Source: Tissierellales bacterium (lineage in GTDB: Bacteria; Bacillota; Clostridia; Tissierellales; Tissierellaceae). Taken from it: a DNA stretch of 60,114 nucleotides. Below the pieces are notes generated by a model. The model was not told the origin of the DNA. It worked only from the letters and a program-made list of their open reading frames with translations, and ran no database searches. The DNA lies in assembly GCA_030146705.1 (NCBI GenBank), contig JASLBE010000026.1, positions 1-60,114 on the forward strand. Direction: 5' to 3'. Position 1 is the first letter of the stretch. Each line of letters opens with the position of its first letter. Both the position numbers and the translations under genes were made by a program. Shown here in pieces: positions 50,023 to 59,420 of this stretch.

Positions 50023-51834
50023 TTACTCTTCTTCATCTTCATCAATTACTTCATAATCAGCATCAACTACATCATCTTGTGGCTGTTGTCCAGCTTGTTC
50101 TTGGCCAGCAGCTGCTTGTTTATAAAGATTTTCAGATACCTTTTGTAGGTTTTCTAATTCTTTTTTAATCTCATCTATATTATCACTTTCCTTAGCTTTT
50201 TTCAAATCCTCTAAGGCTTTTTCTATATCAGTCTTAATATTTTCTGGTAGTTTGTCCCCATTTTCATCTAATAATTGTTCAGTTTGATAGATTACACTAT
50301 CTGCATCATTTTTAACCTGAACAGTTTCCATCCTCTTTTTATCTTCTTCAGCATATTTTTCTGCCTCTTTTACTTTTTCTTCTATTTCCTCATCAGACAT
50401 CCTAGTAGAACCAGTTATAACTATACTTTGTTCATTTCCAGTTCCTAAGTCTTTTGCACTAACATTTACAATACCATTTGCATCTATATCAAAAGTAACT
50501 TCTATTTTAGGTTCTCCCCTTCTAGCAGGAGCAATACCTGATAATTGGAACCTATCTAAGGTTGTATTGTCTGCAGCCATTTGTCTTTCCCCTTGTAGAA
50601 CATGGATATCTACAGAAGTTTGGTTATCAGAATATGTTGTAAAAGTTTCAGATTTCTTAGTTGGTATAGTTGTATTTCTTTCTATTAAAACTGTATTTAT
50701 TCCACCTGCTGTTTCAATACCTAAAGATAAAGGTGTAACATCAAGAAGTAGTAAGTCCTTTACATCCCCTGATAAAACTCCCCCTTGGATAGCTGCTCCT
50801 AAGGCAACACATTCATCTGGGTTAATATCTTTTTGTGGGTCTTTTCCAACTAAAGCTTTAACAGCATCTTGTACTGCTGGAATCCTTGTAGATCCACCAA
50901 CTAAGATTACCTTATCAATATCAGAAGCACTTAAACCAGCATCCTTTAAAGCATCCTTAACAGGCTCTAAAGATTCATCAACTAATTTCTTAGTAAGTTC
51001 ATTAAACTTAGCCCTAGTAATATCCATATTTAAGTGTAATGGTCCAGAAGCTGTTGCCGTAATAAATGGTAGGTTAATGTTTGTGCTCATTGTAGTAGAC
51101 AATTCTTTTTTAGCATCTTCAGCTGCTTCCTTAAGCCTTTGTAATGACATCTTATCAGCCTTTAAGTCTACACTATTTTCTTTTTTAAACTCTTCAGCTA
51201 TATAGTCAACCAAAGCATTATCAAAATCGTCCCCACCAAGTTCATTGTTACCCCTAGTTGCCAGTACCTCAAAAACACCATCTCCAAGTTCAAGTATGGA
51301 AACATCAAAAGTACCTCCACCAAGGTCGAATACCATAATCTTATGTTGTCCTTCTTCCTTGTCCATTCCATAAGCTAAAGCAGCTGCAGTAGGTTCATTT
51401 ATTATTCTTTCAACCTCTAAACCTGCAATTTGACCAGCATCTTTTGTAGCCTGTCTTTGGGCATCTGTAAAATAAGCTGGAACAGTAATAACTGCCTTAG
51501 ATACCTTTTCTCCTAAATAAGATTCAACATCTGATTTGATTTTTTGTAGGATCATTGCTGAAATTTCTTCAGGTGATAAGTCCTTACCATCTATATTTTT
51601 TTTATAACTAGAACCCATTTGTCTTTTTATAGAACTAATAGTCCTATCTGGGTTAGTAATAGCTTGACGCTTAGCAGTTTCCCCAACTAACCTTTCCCCA
51701 TCCTTAGTAAAAGCTACAACAGATGGAGTTGTTCTTTTTCCTTCTAAGTTTTGAATTATAGTAGGTTCTCCACCTTCCATAACTGCAACTGCTGAGTTTG
51801 TTGTACCTAAATCTATTCCTATAACTTTACTCAT
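50023..51834 (-). CDS. dnaK: Chaperone DnaK (Hsp70)
   Basis: 603 residues, full length. ATP-dependent chaperone. The nucleotide-binding domain shows IGIDLGTTNSAVAV at the start, IINEPTAAALAYG, VFDLGGGTFDVSI and ILVGGSTRIPAVQ; the substrate-binding domain has LLLLDVTPLSLGIET and VSAKDLGTG. The C-terminal tail is acidic and glutamine-rich. GGGGGAATTT precedes the ATG. It is CIRCE-controlled through the operon promoter and is followed by a strong hairpin before dnaJ. Confidence 0.98.
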   Translation of the reverse strand: MSKVIGIDLGTTNSAVAVMEGGEPTIIQNLEGKRTTPSVVAFTKDGERLVGETAKRQAITNPDRTISSIKRQMGSSYKKNIDGKDLSPEEISAMILQKIKSDVESYLGEKVSKAVITVPAYFTDAQRQATKDAGQIAGLEVERIINEPTAAALAYGMDKEEGQHKIMVFDLGGGTFDVSILELGDGVFEVLATRGNNELGGDDFDNALVDYIAEEFKKENSVDLKADKMSLQRLKEAAEDAKKELSTTMSTNINLPFITATASGPLHLNMDITRAKFNELTKKLVDESLEPVKDALKDAGLSASDIDKVILVGGSTRIPAVQDAVKALVGKDPQKDINPDECVALGAAIQGGVLSGDVKDLLLLDVTPLSLGIETAGGINTVLIERNTTIPTKKSETFTTYSDNQTSVDIHVLQGERQMAADNTTLDRFQLSGIAPARRGEPKIEVTFDIDANGIVNVSAKDLGTGNEQSIVITGSTRMSDEEIEEKVKEAEKYAEEDKKRMETVQVKNDADSVIYQTEQLLDENGDKLPENIKTDIEKALEDLKKAKESDNIDEIKKELENLQKVSENLYKQAAAGQEQAGQQPQDDVVDADYEVIDEDEEE

Positions 51835-51889
51835 TTAAAATTCCCCCTATTTATTATAATTTCTAATATCCTAAATTTATAATTAAAAG

Positions 51890-52405
51890 TTATTTTGAAA
51901 CCTTAACCATTGCAGGCCTAATTACCCTATCATTTATCTTATAGCCCTTTTGTAAGATTTCTATTACCTTATTTGCCTCTACACCATCTAATTCTTCTGC
52001 AAACACAGCATGGTGGTAGTTTGGATCAAAGTCTTGATCCAAGGCATCTATCTCTTCAATATTATTTTTTTCCATAACCCTAAGAAGCTCATCATAAATA
52101 AGAGCCACACCCTCAGAAAAAGGAGTCTTTTCATCATTTGACTCCAAGGCCCTTTCAAAATTATCTATACAGGGCAAAATATCCAGGGCAAACTTTTCAA
52201 CAGCATACTCCATCGAAGATTTTTTAGCCTCTTCATTCCTCCTCTTAAAGTTCATGAAATCTGCTTGAAGTCTTAAAAGCTGATCCTTTAAATTAGCTAT
52301 TTCATCATCCTTACAATTAGTAGCCTCTTTTTCATCTTCCATATCACTAGCTTCATTAACCTCTTCTATTTCATCTTCATTTATATCCTTGTTTTTATCC
52401 ACCAT
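51890..52405 (-). CDS. grpE: Nucleotide exchange factor GrpE
   Basis: 171 residues. GrpE releases ADP from DnaK. An acidic N-terminus (EDEIEEVNEASDMEDEKE) precedes the long dimerisation helix (DEIANLKDQLLRLQADFMNFKRRNEEAKK) and the beta domain (LDILPCIDNFERALES; NPNYHHAVFAEE-like DPNYHHAVFAEEL; EILQKGYKINDRVIRPAMV). GAGGTGATTAG precedes the ATG. It is co-transcribed between hrcA and dnaK. Confidence 0.97.
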   Translation of the reverse strand: MVDKNKDINEDEIEEVNEASDMEDEKEATNCKDDEIANLKDQLLRLQADFMNFKRRNEEAKKSSMEYAVEKFALDILPCIDNFERALESNDEKTPFSEGVALIYDELLRVMEKNNIEEIDALDQDFDPNYHHAVFAEELDGVEANKVIEILQKGYKINDRVIRPAMVKVSK

Positions 52406-52425
52406 CTAATCACCTCTTAATTTCT

Positions 52426-53460
52426 TCACTTTAACAGTTTCATAAGAACTTCACTTATATCACTAGAAAGATTATCTAAAACATTTATTAAATAAACATA
52501 ATCCATCCTAGTAGGCCCTATAATTCCTATCTTACCCATAGTTTTATTTCCTAAATTATAATTAGTTATAATTAAACTACAATCTTTAATAGCCTCATAA
52601 TTATTTTCACTACCTATAATTACATTTAAATCTTTATCATTATCCAAACCATTAAAAACTTCCAAAATTAACTGGTCATTTTCAATAAAGTCTATAAAAT
52701 CCCTAGCCTTATCTAGGTCCCTATATTCAGGGAAGTCTAGTATCCTGGTTATCCCATCTGAATATATATCTATTTCCGATATATCTTCCAGAGATTTTTC
52801 TATATAAGGAAGGATATCTTTTAATATAGAACCTATAATATTCCTATCAAGTAGCCTCTCTTTGTTGGCCTTACTTGTTATTTCATCTATAGTATGGTCT
52901 ATAAACATTTCATTTAAATAGTTAGATAGAATTATTAATTCATTATCTTCAAATTCCCTGTTAACCTTAAATAAAGAATTATTCACAACCCCAGAAGAAT
53001 TTAAAACCACCATTAAAACCCTATTATCTCCAACATTAATAAGCTGGATATGTTTCAATCTTAACTTATTAATCTCAGGAGTCATAGCAAGAGCAGTATA
53101 GCTAGTTAGTTTAGTTAAAATCCTGGCAGAATTCTTAATTATATCTTCTATCCTATCTGAGTTTTCATATAGGGACTCCTTAACCCTTTCGTTTTTCTCT
53201 AACCTTTTGCCATTATTAGTTTTTAATAATTCATTTACATATAATCTATATGCCTTGTCAGAAGGGATCCTCCCTGCTGAAGAATGAGGCTTTGTTAAAT
53301 ATCCCCTTTCTTCTAAATCCGACATTTCATTCCTTATGGTCGCTGCACTAACACCTAAGTCGTATTCTTTTGATATAGTCCTAGAACCTATTGGCTCTGC
53401 TGAAATTAAATGTGAATTTATTATTGCATATAGAACCTTTAGTTTTCTATCATCTAACAT
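52426..53460 (-). CDS. hrcA: Heat-inducible transcription repressor HrcA
   Basis: About 344 residues. HrcA binds CIRCE elements and represses the dnaK and groE operons; it needs the chaperonin for proper folding. The winged-helix start has PIGSRTISKEYDLGVSAATIRNEMSDLEERGYL, then AGRIPSDKAYRLYVNELL. The frame reaches a GTG at 53469; the ATG at 53460 after GGGGTG is preferred. It is the first gene of the operon and lies behind a perfect CIRCE site at 53494-53520, so it is autoregulated. Confidence 0.97.
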   Translation of the reverse strand: MLDDRKLKVLYAIINSHLISAEPIGSRTISKEYDLGVSAATIRNEMSDLEERGYLTKPHSSAGRIPSDKAYRLYVNELLKTNNGKRLEKNERVKESLYENSDRIEDIIKNSARILTKLTSYTALAMTPEINKLRLKHIQLINVGDNRVLMVVLNSSGVVNNSLFKVNREFEDNELIILSNYLNEMFIDHTIDEITSKANKERLLDRNIIGSILKDILPYIEKSLEDISEIDIYSDGITRILDFPEYRDLDKARDFIDFIENDQLILEVFNGLDNDKDLNVIIGSENNYEAIKDCSLIITNYNLGNKTMGKIGIIGPTRMDYVYLINVLDNLSSDISEVLMKLLK

Positions 53461-53493
53461 TTTTATCACCCCACGGACTATATTAGATGTTTG

Positions 53494-53520
53494 TTAGCAC
53501 TCTTTTATACCGAGTGCTAA
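53494..53520. promoter_or_regulatory. CIRCE operator
   Basis: TTAGCACTC-N9-GAGTGCTAA, a perfect match to the HrcA-binding consensus. It lies just downstream of the -10 of the hrcA promoter and 34 bases before the ATG. Confidence 0.97.
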
Positions 53521-53533
53521 TGCCTACATAAAT

Positions 53534-53562
53534 AATGTAACACTTTTTTTATTACTTGTCAA
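53534..53562 (-). promoter_or_regulatory. Promoter of hrcA-grpE-dnaK-dnaJ
   Basis: Perfect TTGACA (53557-53562), 17-base spacer, TACATT (53534-53539), directly followed by the CIRCE element. Confidence 0.88.
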
Positions 53563-53608
53563 ATATTTTTATCTACTTTTTTAAGTAAATTCAAGTACAA
53601 TAAGAATA

Positions 53609-53637
53609 TTGCTAATTAAGCAGAATTATTATAGAAT
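53609..53637 (+). promoter_or_regulatory. Promoter of the M20 amidohydrolase gene
   Basis: TTGCTA (53609-53614), 17-base spacer, TAGAAT (53632-53637), 49 bases before the ATG at 53686. Divergent from the CIRCE promoter. Confidence 0.7.
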
Positions 53638-53685
53638 ATGTTTAGTAATATTTTTATTATTCAGAAAATTAAGGGAGGTATATTA

Positions 53686-54846
53686 ATGAAAGAAAAAATT
53701 TTATCAGAAATTAATAATATTAAAGAAGAACTAATTGATTTAAGTACCTATATTTATCAAAACCCAGAATTAGGATTTGAAGAATTCAAATCTTCAAAGG
53801 CCCATATAGATTTGCTTAAAAATTATGGATTTGAAGTTGAAGAAAATTACTTGAACTACGAAACAGCTTTTAAGGCAGTATATAATAGCAATAAACCAGG
53901 ACCTACTATTGCTTTTTTAGTAGAATTTGATGCCCTTCCTGGTATAGGCCATGGTTGTGGCCATAATATACTAGGAACTACTAGTACAGGAGCTGGAATA
54001 GTCCTTAAAAATTTAATGGACCAGCTTGGAGGGAAAATATATGTCCTAGGCTCTCCTGCAGAAGAAACCAGTGGAGTGAAAGTAGATATGGCAGAATCGG
54101 GAACATTTGATGATGTTGATATAGCTATGATGGCCCATCCTGATTCAAATAATAGGAGGAGTGGTGCTTCCCTAGACCTTTATCCTATTGAGTTTACTTT
54201 TAAAGGCAAAACTTCCCATGCTTCCTCTGCTCCTGAAGAAGGAATTAATGCCCTTGATGCTTGTATTCAAACTTTTAATAATATTAATGCTCTTAGGGAG
54301 CACTTAGACCAAACTACAAGGATTCATGGTATTATAAAAGAGGGAGGAGAGGCAGCAAATGTTGTGCCAGATAAGGCAGTTGCCCAGTTTTATATAAGAA
54401 CTCCTAAGTTAGGCTATATGGATATCTTAAAAGAAAAGGTTATAAACTGTGCCAAGGCTGGTGCCCTAGCAACAGGATGTGAATTAGAAATGAGAAACTA
54501 CGAAAAGCCTTACAAGGCAATGGTTACCAACCAAACTCTTTCCGACTTGTTTAACGATAACTTCATAGAAGCAGGAGCTACAAATATAATGGAAAGTGAA
54601 CTAGGCGGTTCCATTGATATGGGTGATGTTAGTCAAGTTTGCCCAGCTATCCATCCCTACTTCTCTATCTCTAATGAATATGTTACACCCCACTCAAGAG
54701 AATTTGCTGCAAAAACACTAGAAGAAACAGCCTTTAATGGGATGGAAAAAACCATTTATGCCCTAGTTAAAACTTCTATAGATGTTATAAATAATCCAGA
54801 TATCCTGGAAAAAATAAAAGATGAGTTTAATAGTAAGATAAAATAA
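53686..54846 (+). CDS. M20-family (M20D) metallo-amidohydrolase
   Basis: About 386 residues. A peptidase M20D/aminoacylase-type amidohydrolase of the AbgB/HipO/IAA-amidohydrolase group, acting on N-acyl or dipeptide-like substrates in the cytoplasm. Metal signatures: FLVEFDALPGIGHGCGHN at about residues 67-84 with its His-Gly-Cys-Gly-His core, SPAEET near 123-128 and MMAHPD with its His near 145. The lid/dimerisation domain starts at about 170 (FKGKTSHASSAPEEGINALDA). The frame reaches 53638, but AAGGGAGG lies just before the ATG at 53686. It is convergent with the YfcC carrier gene, sharing its terminator. Confidence 0.9.
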   Translation: MKEKILSEINNIKEELIDLSTYIYQNPELGFEEFKSSKAHIDLLKNYGFEVEENYLNYETAFKAVYNSNKPGPTIAFLVEFDALPGIGHGCGHNILGTTSTGAGIVLKNLMDQLGGKIYVLGSPAEETSGVKVDMAESGTFDDVDIAMMAHPDSNNRRSGASLDLYPIEFTFKGKTSHASSAPEEGINALDACIQTFNNINALREHLDQTTRIHGIIKEGGEAANVVPDKAVAQFYIRTPKLGYMDILKEKVINCAKAGALATGCELEMRNYEKPYKAMVTNQTLSDLFNDNFIEAGATNIMESELGGSIDMGDVSQVCPAIHPYFSISNEYVTPHSREFAAKTLEETAFNGMEKTIYALVKTSIDVINNPDILEKIKDEFNSKIK

Positions 54847-54870
54847 AAAAGAGCCCTAGGGCTCTTTTTT
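54845..54870. terminator. Bidirectional terminator between the M20 and YfcC genes
   Basis: Perfect palindrome AAAAAAGAGCCCT and complement, ending in T-runs on both strands; the two genes converge on it. Confidence 0.92.
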
Positions 54871-54881
54871 ATACTTTTAAT

Positions 54882-56279
54882 TTAATATGGTCCATAGTTA
54901 ATTGCTGATGCAATTGCCAAGAAAACACATCCTAACAAGGTCCAGATAACCATAAGCTTCCAAATAAACTTAACCCAGTCTTCATAGTCAATGTTTGCAA
55001 CTGATAGGGCTGCAAGTAAAGAACCACCTGTTGGGATTATAGAGTTTGAAATACCATCTCCTAATTGGAAGGCTAAAACTGCTGTTTGCCTTGTAATTCC
55101 AACTATATCTGAAATAGGTGTCATTATAGGCATTGTTGTTGAAGCCTGGCCTGAACCTGATGGTATAAAGAAGTTTAAGGCAGATTGTAATAAGAACATC
55201 ACCACTGCTGTAATCTGTTTTGGCATTTCTCTTATTATTTCTGCAACTCCACTAACTATTGTATAAAGAATAGCGCCATCATTTAATACAACTAAAATAC
55301 TACGAGCTATACCAACTATTAAAGCCCCCATAGTTATATCTTTTGCACCTTCTATAAAGGTAATGGCCATTTTACTTGGTGCTATCTTGGCAACTATACC
55401 AGATAATAAGGCCATTCCTAGGAATAGGGCACTTATTTCATCTATATACCAGCCTAGTTTAAATACACCAAATACTAACAAAGCAATTCCTGATACAAAT
55501 ATAAGAAGTACTAATATATGTACTGTTTTAACCTCTTTAATTTGATCTAAGTCTAATTTTTCGTGTTTCTCTTTCTCTTCTAGTTCTGCAACATAGCTTA
55601 AGGAAGGATCTTTTTCCACCTTATTAGCATACCTCTGAATATAAATTATAGTTGTCACTAAGTAAACTGCCCATATTATAAGCCTGAAGCCTATTCCTGA
55701 AAACATTGGAACTTCAGCTATTTCTTGAGCAACTCCTACTGTGAAAGGATTCATAAAACCTGAAACAAATCCTACTGCTGCCCCTGAAAATATTATGGCT
55801 GTACCAACCAAGGCATCATAACCTAAACTCCTGGCCAGGGCTATTCCTATTGGAACAAATATTATAGTTTCTTCTGATAAACCTACTGTACCGCCTAGAA
55901 CTGAAAAAGCTAAGACTATTACTGGAATTAATAATTTTTTCTTATTCTGGAGTTTTTTTGCTAGGTTATTAACGCCAACTTCCATTGCTCCTGTAGCATT
56001 AATAATATTAAAAGAACCTCCAATTATGAAGATGAAAAATATTATTCCTGAGGATTCCTGCATCCCCCTTGTAAGAGATGTTAAAAATTGTAAAGGAGTA
56101 ACCTTTTGGTTCTCAATGTGGTGAAATGAATCTGCATCTACGACTTGTCTTCCATCAACTTCAATCATATCATACTCTCCTGAAGGTACAATATAACTAA
56201 GTAAACTTACAATTAAAGTAATACTAATTAGGATGACAAACGTGTGTGGTACTTTTCTTTTGACTTTTGTTTTTTCCAA
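54882..56279 (-). CDS. YfcC-family (C4-dicarboxylate carrier superfamily) transporter
   Basis: 465 residues with about eleven to twelve membrane segments, in the YfcC/DcuC-like family. Landmarks: HTFVILISITLIVSLLSYIVPSGEYD at the start with the usual PSGEY, then ESSGIIFFIFIIGGSFNIINATGA, a GGTVGLSEETIIF reentrant loop and NFFIPSGSGQASTTMPIM near the end (the second loop). The family exports or imports dicarboxylates, amino acids or short peptides; the substrate is not clear here. The start is a TTG at 56279 with GGGGG eight bases upstream and a good promoter at 56319-56347. Its convergence with an M20 amidohydrolase suggests the two may handle the same compound. Confidence 0.87.
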   Translation of the reverse strand: MEKTKVKRKVPHTFVILISITLIVSLLSYIVPSGEYDMIEVDGRQVVDADSFHHIENQKVTPLQFLTSLTRGMQESSGIIFFIFIIGGSFNIINATGAMEVGVNNLAKKLQNKKKLLIPVIVLAFSVLGGTVGLSEETIIFVPIGIALARSLGYDALVGTAIIFSGAAVGFVSGFMNPFTVGVAQEIAEVPMFSGIGFRLIIWAVYLVTTIIYIQRYANKVEKDPSLSYVAELEEKEKHEKLDLDQIKEVKTVHILVLLIFVSGIALLVFGVFKLGWYIDEISALFLGMALLSGIVAKIAPSKMAITFIEGAKDITMGALIVGIARSILVVLNDGAILYTIVSGVAEIIREMPKQITAVVMFLLQSALNFFIPSGSGQASTTMPIMTPISDIVGITRQTAVLAFQLGDGISNSIIPTGGSLLAALSVANIDYEDWVKFIWKLMVIWTLLGCVFLAIASAINYGPY

Positions 56280-56318
56280 ATCTCTCGCCCCCTGAAATTT
56301 TTTTGTTACCTACTTAAA

Positions 56319-56347
56319 AGTATATATAAGGAAATAAGAGAAGTCAA
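56319..56347 (-). promoter_or_regulatory. Promoter of the YfcC gene
   Basis: TTGACT (56342-56347), 17-base spacer, TATACT (56319-56324), 40 bases before the TTG start. Confidence 0.75.
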
Positions 56348-56404
56348 TTAGGTTTCAGAATTTTCAAATTTGTTTTTTGTATTTGATTCTGGCTTATAAT
56401 AGTT

Positions 56405-57541
56405 TTATTTAATTTTATAAAAATCCACTTCTACCTGGTTAGATAAATCTAGTCCCCTAGTAGTCAAGTATATGTTAGTCTCATTTTCTGCAATTAACCC
56501 TCCATTTAAATGCTTTTTTATCTCATCTCCATAATAAGTTTTAAAATCTACTTCAAACCTTTCCTTGAACTTTTCCTTATTAATGCCTGATATTTTCCTA
56601 AATCCCATAATTGCATACTCTGATATTTCTTCCAGCTTATTAATATCCTCTACTTCATCTACTGCCAATTCACCCCTAGTTAGTTTTTCAATATATTTCC
56701 TAATATTCACTGTATTAGAATACCTCTTCCCCCTATAGTTTGAATGGCTACTTATGCCAAAGCCTAGGTAGGGTTCAATATTCCAATATACTAAATTATG
56801 CTTACACTGGTAGCCTGGCTTAGCAAAGTTAGAAATTTCATAGTGGTCATAATTATTTGCTTTTAAAATTTCACAAGTTTTATGATAGGCCGCCCTATCT
56901 TCCTCTTCCCCTAAAACTTCAAAATCTCCCCTTAAATATTCCCTGTACAAACCTGTACCCTCTTCTAAAATCAAACTATAGTTAGATATATGGTCCACAC
57001 CTAAACTTATAGCCTTATTTAATGATTTAATAATATCTTCTTCCCCCTGGTTTGGCAGTCCAAACATTAGGTCTAAATTAACATTATCAAACCCCTGGCC
57101 TCTTAATATATCAAAAGACCTATATATGTCTTCTTCACTATGGGTCCTTCCTATACTTTTTAATATCTCATTATCAAAGCTCTGGGCACCCATACTAATC
57201 CTGTTAATCTTAGCTTCCTTATAGATCTTAGCCTTTTCTAGACTAATAGTTCCCGGGTTAGCTTCCATACTGACCTCCTCTAGCCTAGAAAGATTAAAAT
57301 TTTTATCCAAGCTAGCCATAATCCTATATATATATCTAGGATCAATTACAGATGGAGTCCCCCCACCTATAAAAATAGTCCTAACAGGTTCCTTCACCTG
57401 GCGTCCATAGATTTCTATTTCTCTTATTAAAGCTCCTATATACCTGTCTATTAATTCATCATTTCCCCTAAATGAAGTAAAATCACAATATTTACATTTA
57501 CTCTCACAAAAAGGAATATGAATATAAAGTGAAATATCCAT
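56405..57541 (-). CDS. hemW: HemW-like radical-SAM protein (heme chaperone family)
   Basis: 378 residues. Radical-SAM protein of the HemN/HemW family; family members bind heme and deliver it to respiratory proteins, and were formerly annotated as coproporphyrinogen oxidases. The cluster motif CESKCKYCDFTSF (C-x3-C-x2-C) is at about residues 12-24; TIFIGGGTPSV, NPGTISLEKAKIYKEAKINRISMGAQSFDNE and NVDLMFGLP-like VNLDLMFGLPNQ follow. A C-terminal HemN-type winged helix ends the protein. AGGAGG precedes the ATG. It follows lepA by 46 bases with a terminator between. The lepA-hemW order is typical of Firmicutes. Confidence 0.93.
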   Translation of the reverse strand: MDISLYIHIPFCESKCKYCDFTSFRGNDELIDRYIGALIREIEIYGRQVKEPVRTIFIGGGTPSVIDPRYIYRIMASLDKNFNLSRLEEVSMEANPGTISLEKAKIYKEAKINRISMGAQSFDNEILKSIGRTHSEEDIYRSFDILRGQGFDNVNLDLMFGLPNQGEEDIIKSLNKAISLGVDHISNYSLILEEGTGLYREYLRGDFEVLGEEEDRAAYHKTCEILKANNYDHYEISNFAKPGYQCKHNLVYWNIEPYLGFGISSHSNYRGKRYSNTVNIRKYIEKLTRGELAVDEVEDINKLEEISEYAIMGFRKISGINKEKFKERFEVDFKTYYGDEIKKHLNGGLIAENETNIYLTTRGLDLSNQVEVDFYKIK

Positions 57542-57549
57542 TATATCCT

Positions 57550-57584
57550 CCTAAAAATAAATACACACCTAGGTGTGTATTTAT
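57550..57584 (-). terminator. Rho-independent terminator after lepA
   Basis: Fourteen-bp perfect palindrome (ATAAATACACACCT and complement), followed on the minus strand by TTTTTAG; 3 bases past the lepA stop. Confidence 0.82.
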
Positions 57585-57587
57585 CAT

Positions 57588-59402
57588 TTATTTACTATCA
57601 TCGTATTTTAAAACAGCTAGGAAGGCAGATTGTGGTACCTCTACATTTCCTACTTGCCTCATACGTTTTTTACCCTCTTTTTGTTTTTCTAAAAGTTTCT
57701 TCTTCCTAGATATGTCACCACCATAACACTTAGAAAGTACATCCTTCCTAAGGGCTCTAATAGTCTCCCTAGCAATTATCTTTGATCCCACTGAAGCCTG
57801 GATCGGAACTGCAAATTGATGTCTTGGTATTACATCCTTAAGCCTCTCTGTGATGCTTCTTCCTCTTTCATAAGCCTTAGATTCGTGAACTATCATAGAA
57901 AAAGCATCTACTACCTCTTCATTAATCCTTATATCCAGCTTAACAAGCTTTGACTCTTGATAACCCTTTAAATCATAATCAAAAGAAGCATAACCCCTAG
58001 TTTTAGACTTTAAGGCATCAAAAAAATCATAGATTACTTCATTTAAAGGAAGGTCGTAGTGCATTACAACCCTAGTTTCTTCAACATATTCCATTCCTGT
58101 AAATACCCCTCTCCTATCCTGGCACAACTCCATTATTGTACCAACATAGTCAGAAGGTGCCATTATATCAGCTGTTACTATTGGCTCTTCCATATAGTCT
58201 ATTTCTGATGTTGGAGGTAGGTTAGATGGGTTTTGTATCTCTAGCTCCTCTCCATCAGTAGTTGTAACCTTATAGATTACTGATGGGGATGTTGCTATTA
58301 TGTCTAGGTTAAATTCTCTCTCAAGCCTTTCTTGGATTATTTCCATATGAAGAAGTCCTAAAAATCCACACCTAAAACCAAAGCCTAAGGCTGCAGAAGT
58401 TTCTGGCTCAAACTCTAAGGCAGCATCATTTACCTTAAGTTTTTCTAAAGCCTCTCTTACAGTATTAAAATCTTCACCTTCAGCAGGGTAAATACCAGCA
58501 TAAACCATTGGTATAACTTCTTTATAACCAGGTAGGGCTTCATCAGTTGGATTATTAGCATCTGTTATAGTATCACCAACAGTTGCATCTGTTACATCCT
58601 TCATACTAGCTGTAATATATCCAACATCACCAGGATACAGACCCTTTGTTGCCATATGCCTATTAGTATTTATTCCAACCTCAACAACTTCATATACCTT
58701 TCCAGTTGACATAACCTTAATTTCCATACCAGGCTTCACTACACCATCTATAATCCTAACATAAGAAATTACACCCTTATACATATCATAATAAGAGTCA
58801 AATATTAAGGCCTTTAAGGGCTTATTCATATCTCCCGTTGGAGCAGGTACTTTTTCAACAATAGCCTCTAGGACTGACTCTATATTTATCCCATTTTTAG
58901 CTGAAATAAGAGGTGCATCCTCTGCATAAATTCCTATAACATCCTCTATTTCTTCTTTTATCTCCTCTGGTCTAGCACCTGGTAAGTCTATCTTGTTAAT
59001 AACTGGCACTAATTCCAAGTCTTCCTCTAAGGCCAAGTAAACATTGGCCAAAGTTTGAGCTTCTATACCCTGACTTGCATCTACTACAAGAATAGCCCCC
59101 TCACAAGCTGCCAAAGACCTAGAAACCTCATAAGTAAAGTCTACATGGCCCGGAGTATCTATTAAATTTATTATATACTCCTCCCCATCTTCTGCCCTAT
59201 ATACAAGCCTAACAGATTTTAACTTTATAGTTATACCCCTCTCTCTTTCAAGGTCCATACTATCTAAAACCTGGCTTGCCATTTCTCTTTTTTCAATCAT
59301 TCCTGTTTTTTCTATAAGTCTATCAGCCAAGGTTGATTTCCCATGGTCAATATGAGCAATTATAGATATATTTCTAATATTTTCCTGTTTTCTTTTATGC
59401 AT
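57588..59402 (-). CDS. lepA: Elongation factor 4 (LepA)
   Basis: 604 residues, full length. A ribosomal GTPase related to EF-G that acts in initiation/elongation quality and ribosome maturation. The G domain shows AHIDHGKSTLADRLIE, DTPGHVDFTYEVSR and NKIDLPGA; the C-terminal LepA-specific domain has VPIQASVGSKIIARETI and the CYGGDISRKKKLLEKQKEGKK tail. GGGGAGG precedes the ATG. It lies downstream of lepB, as in many Firmicutes. Confidence 0.98.
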   Translation of the reverse strand: MHKRKQENIRNISIIAHIDHGKSTLADRLIEKTGMIEKREMASQVLDSMDLERERGITIKLKSVRLVYRAEDGEEYIINLIDTPGHVDFTYEVSRSLAACEGAILVVDASQGIEAQTLANVYLALEEDLELVPVINKIDLPGARPEEIKEEIEDVIGIYAEDAPLISAKNGINIESVLEAIVEKVPAPTGDMNKPLKALIFDSYYDMYKGVISYVRIIDGVVKPGMEIKVMSTGKVYEVVEVGINTNRHMATKGLYPGDVGYITASMKDVTDATVGDTITDANNPTDEALPGYKEVIPMVYAGIYPAEGEDFNTVREALEKLKVNDAALEFEPETSAALGFGFRCGFLGLLHMEIIQERLEREFNLDIIATSPSVIYKVTTTDGEELEIQNPSNLPPTSEIDYMEEPIVTADIMAPSDYVGTIMELCQDRRGVFTGMEYVEETRVVMHYDLPLNEVIYDFFDALKSKTRGYASFDYDLKGYQESKLVKLDIRINEEVVDAFSMIVHESKAYERGRSITERLKDVIPRHQFAVPIQASVGSKIIARETIRALRKDVLSKCYGGDISRKKKLLEKQKEGKKRMRQVGNVEVPQSAFLAVLKYDDSK

Positions 59403-59420
59403 AATTTCCTCCCCATAAGG

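Noticed and set aside
50567..51205. 212-residue open frame on the plus strand
   Set aside because: It is antisense to dnaK; the sense gene is unmistakable, and the frame has no matching family character.
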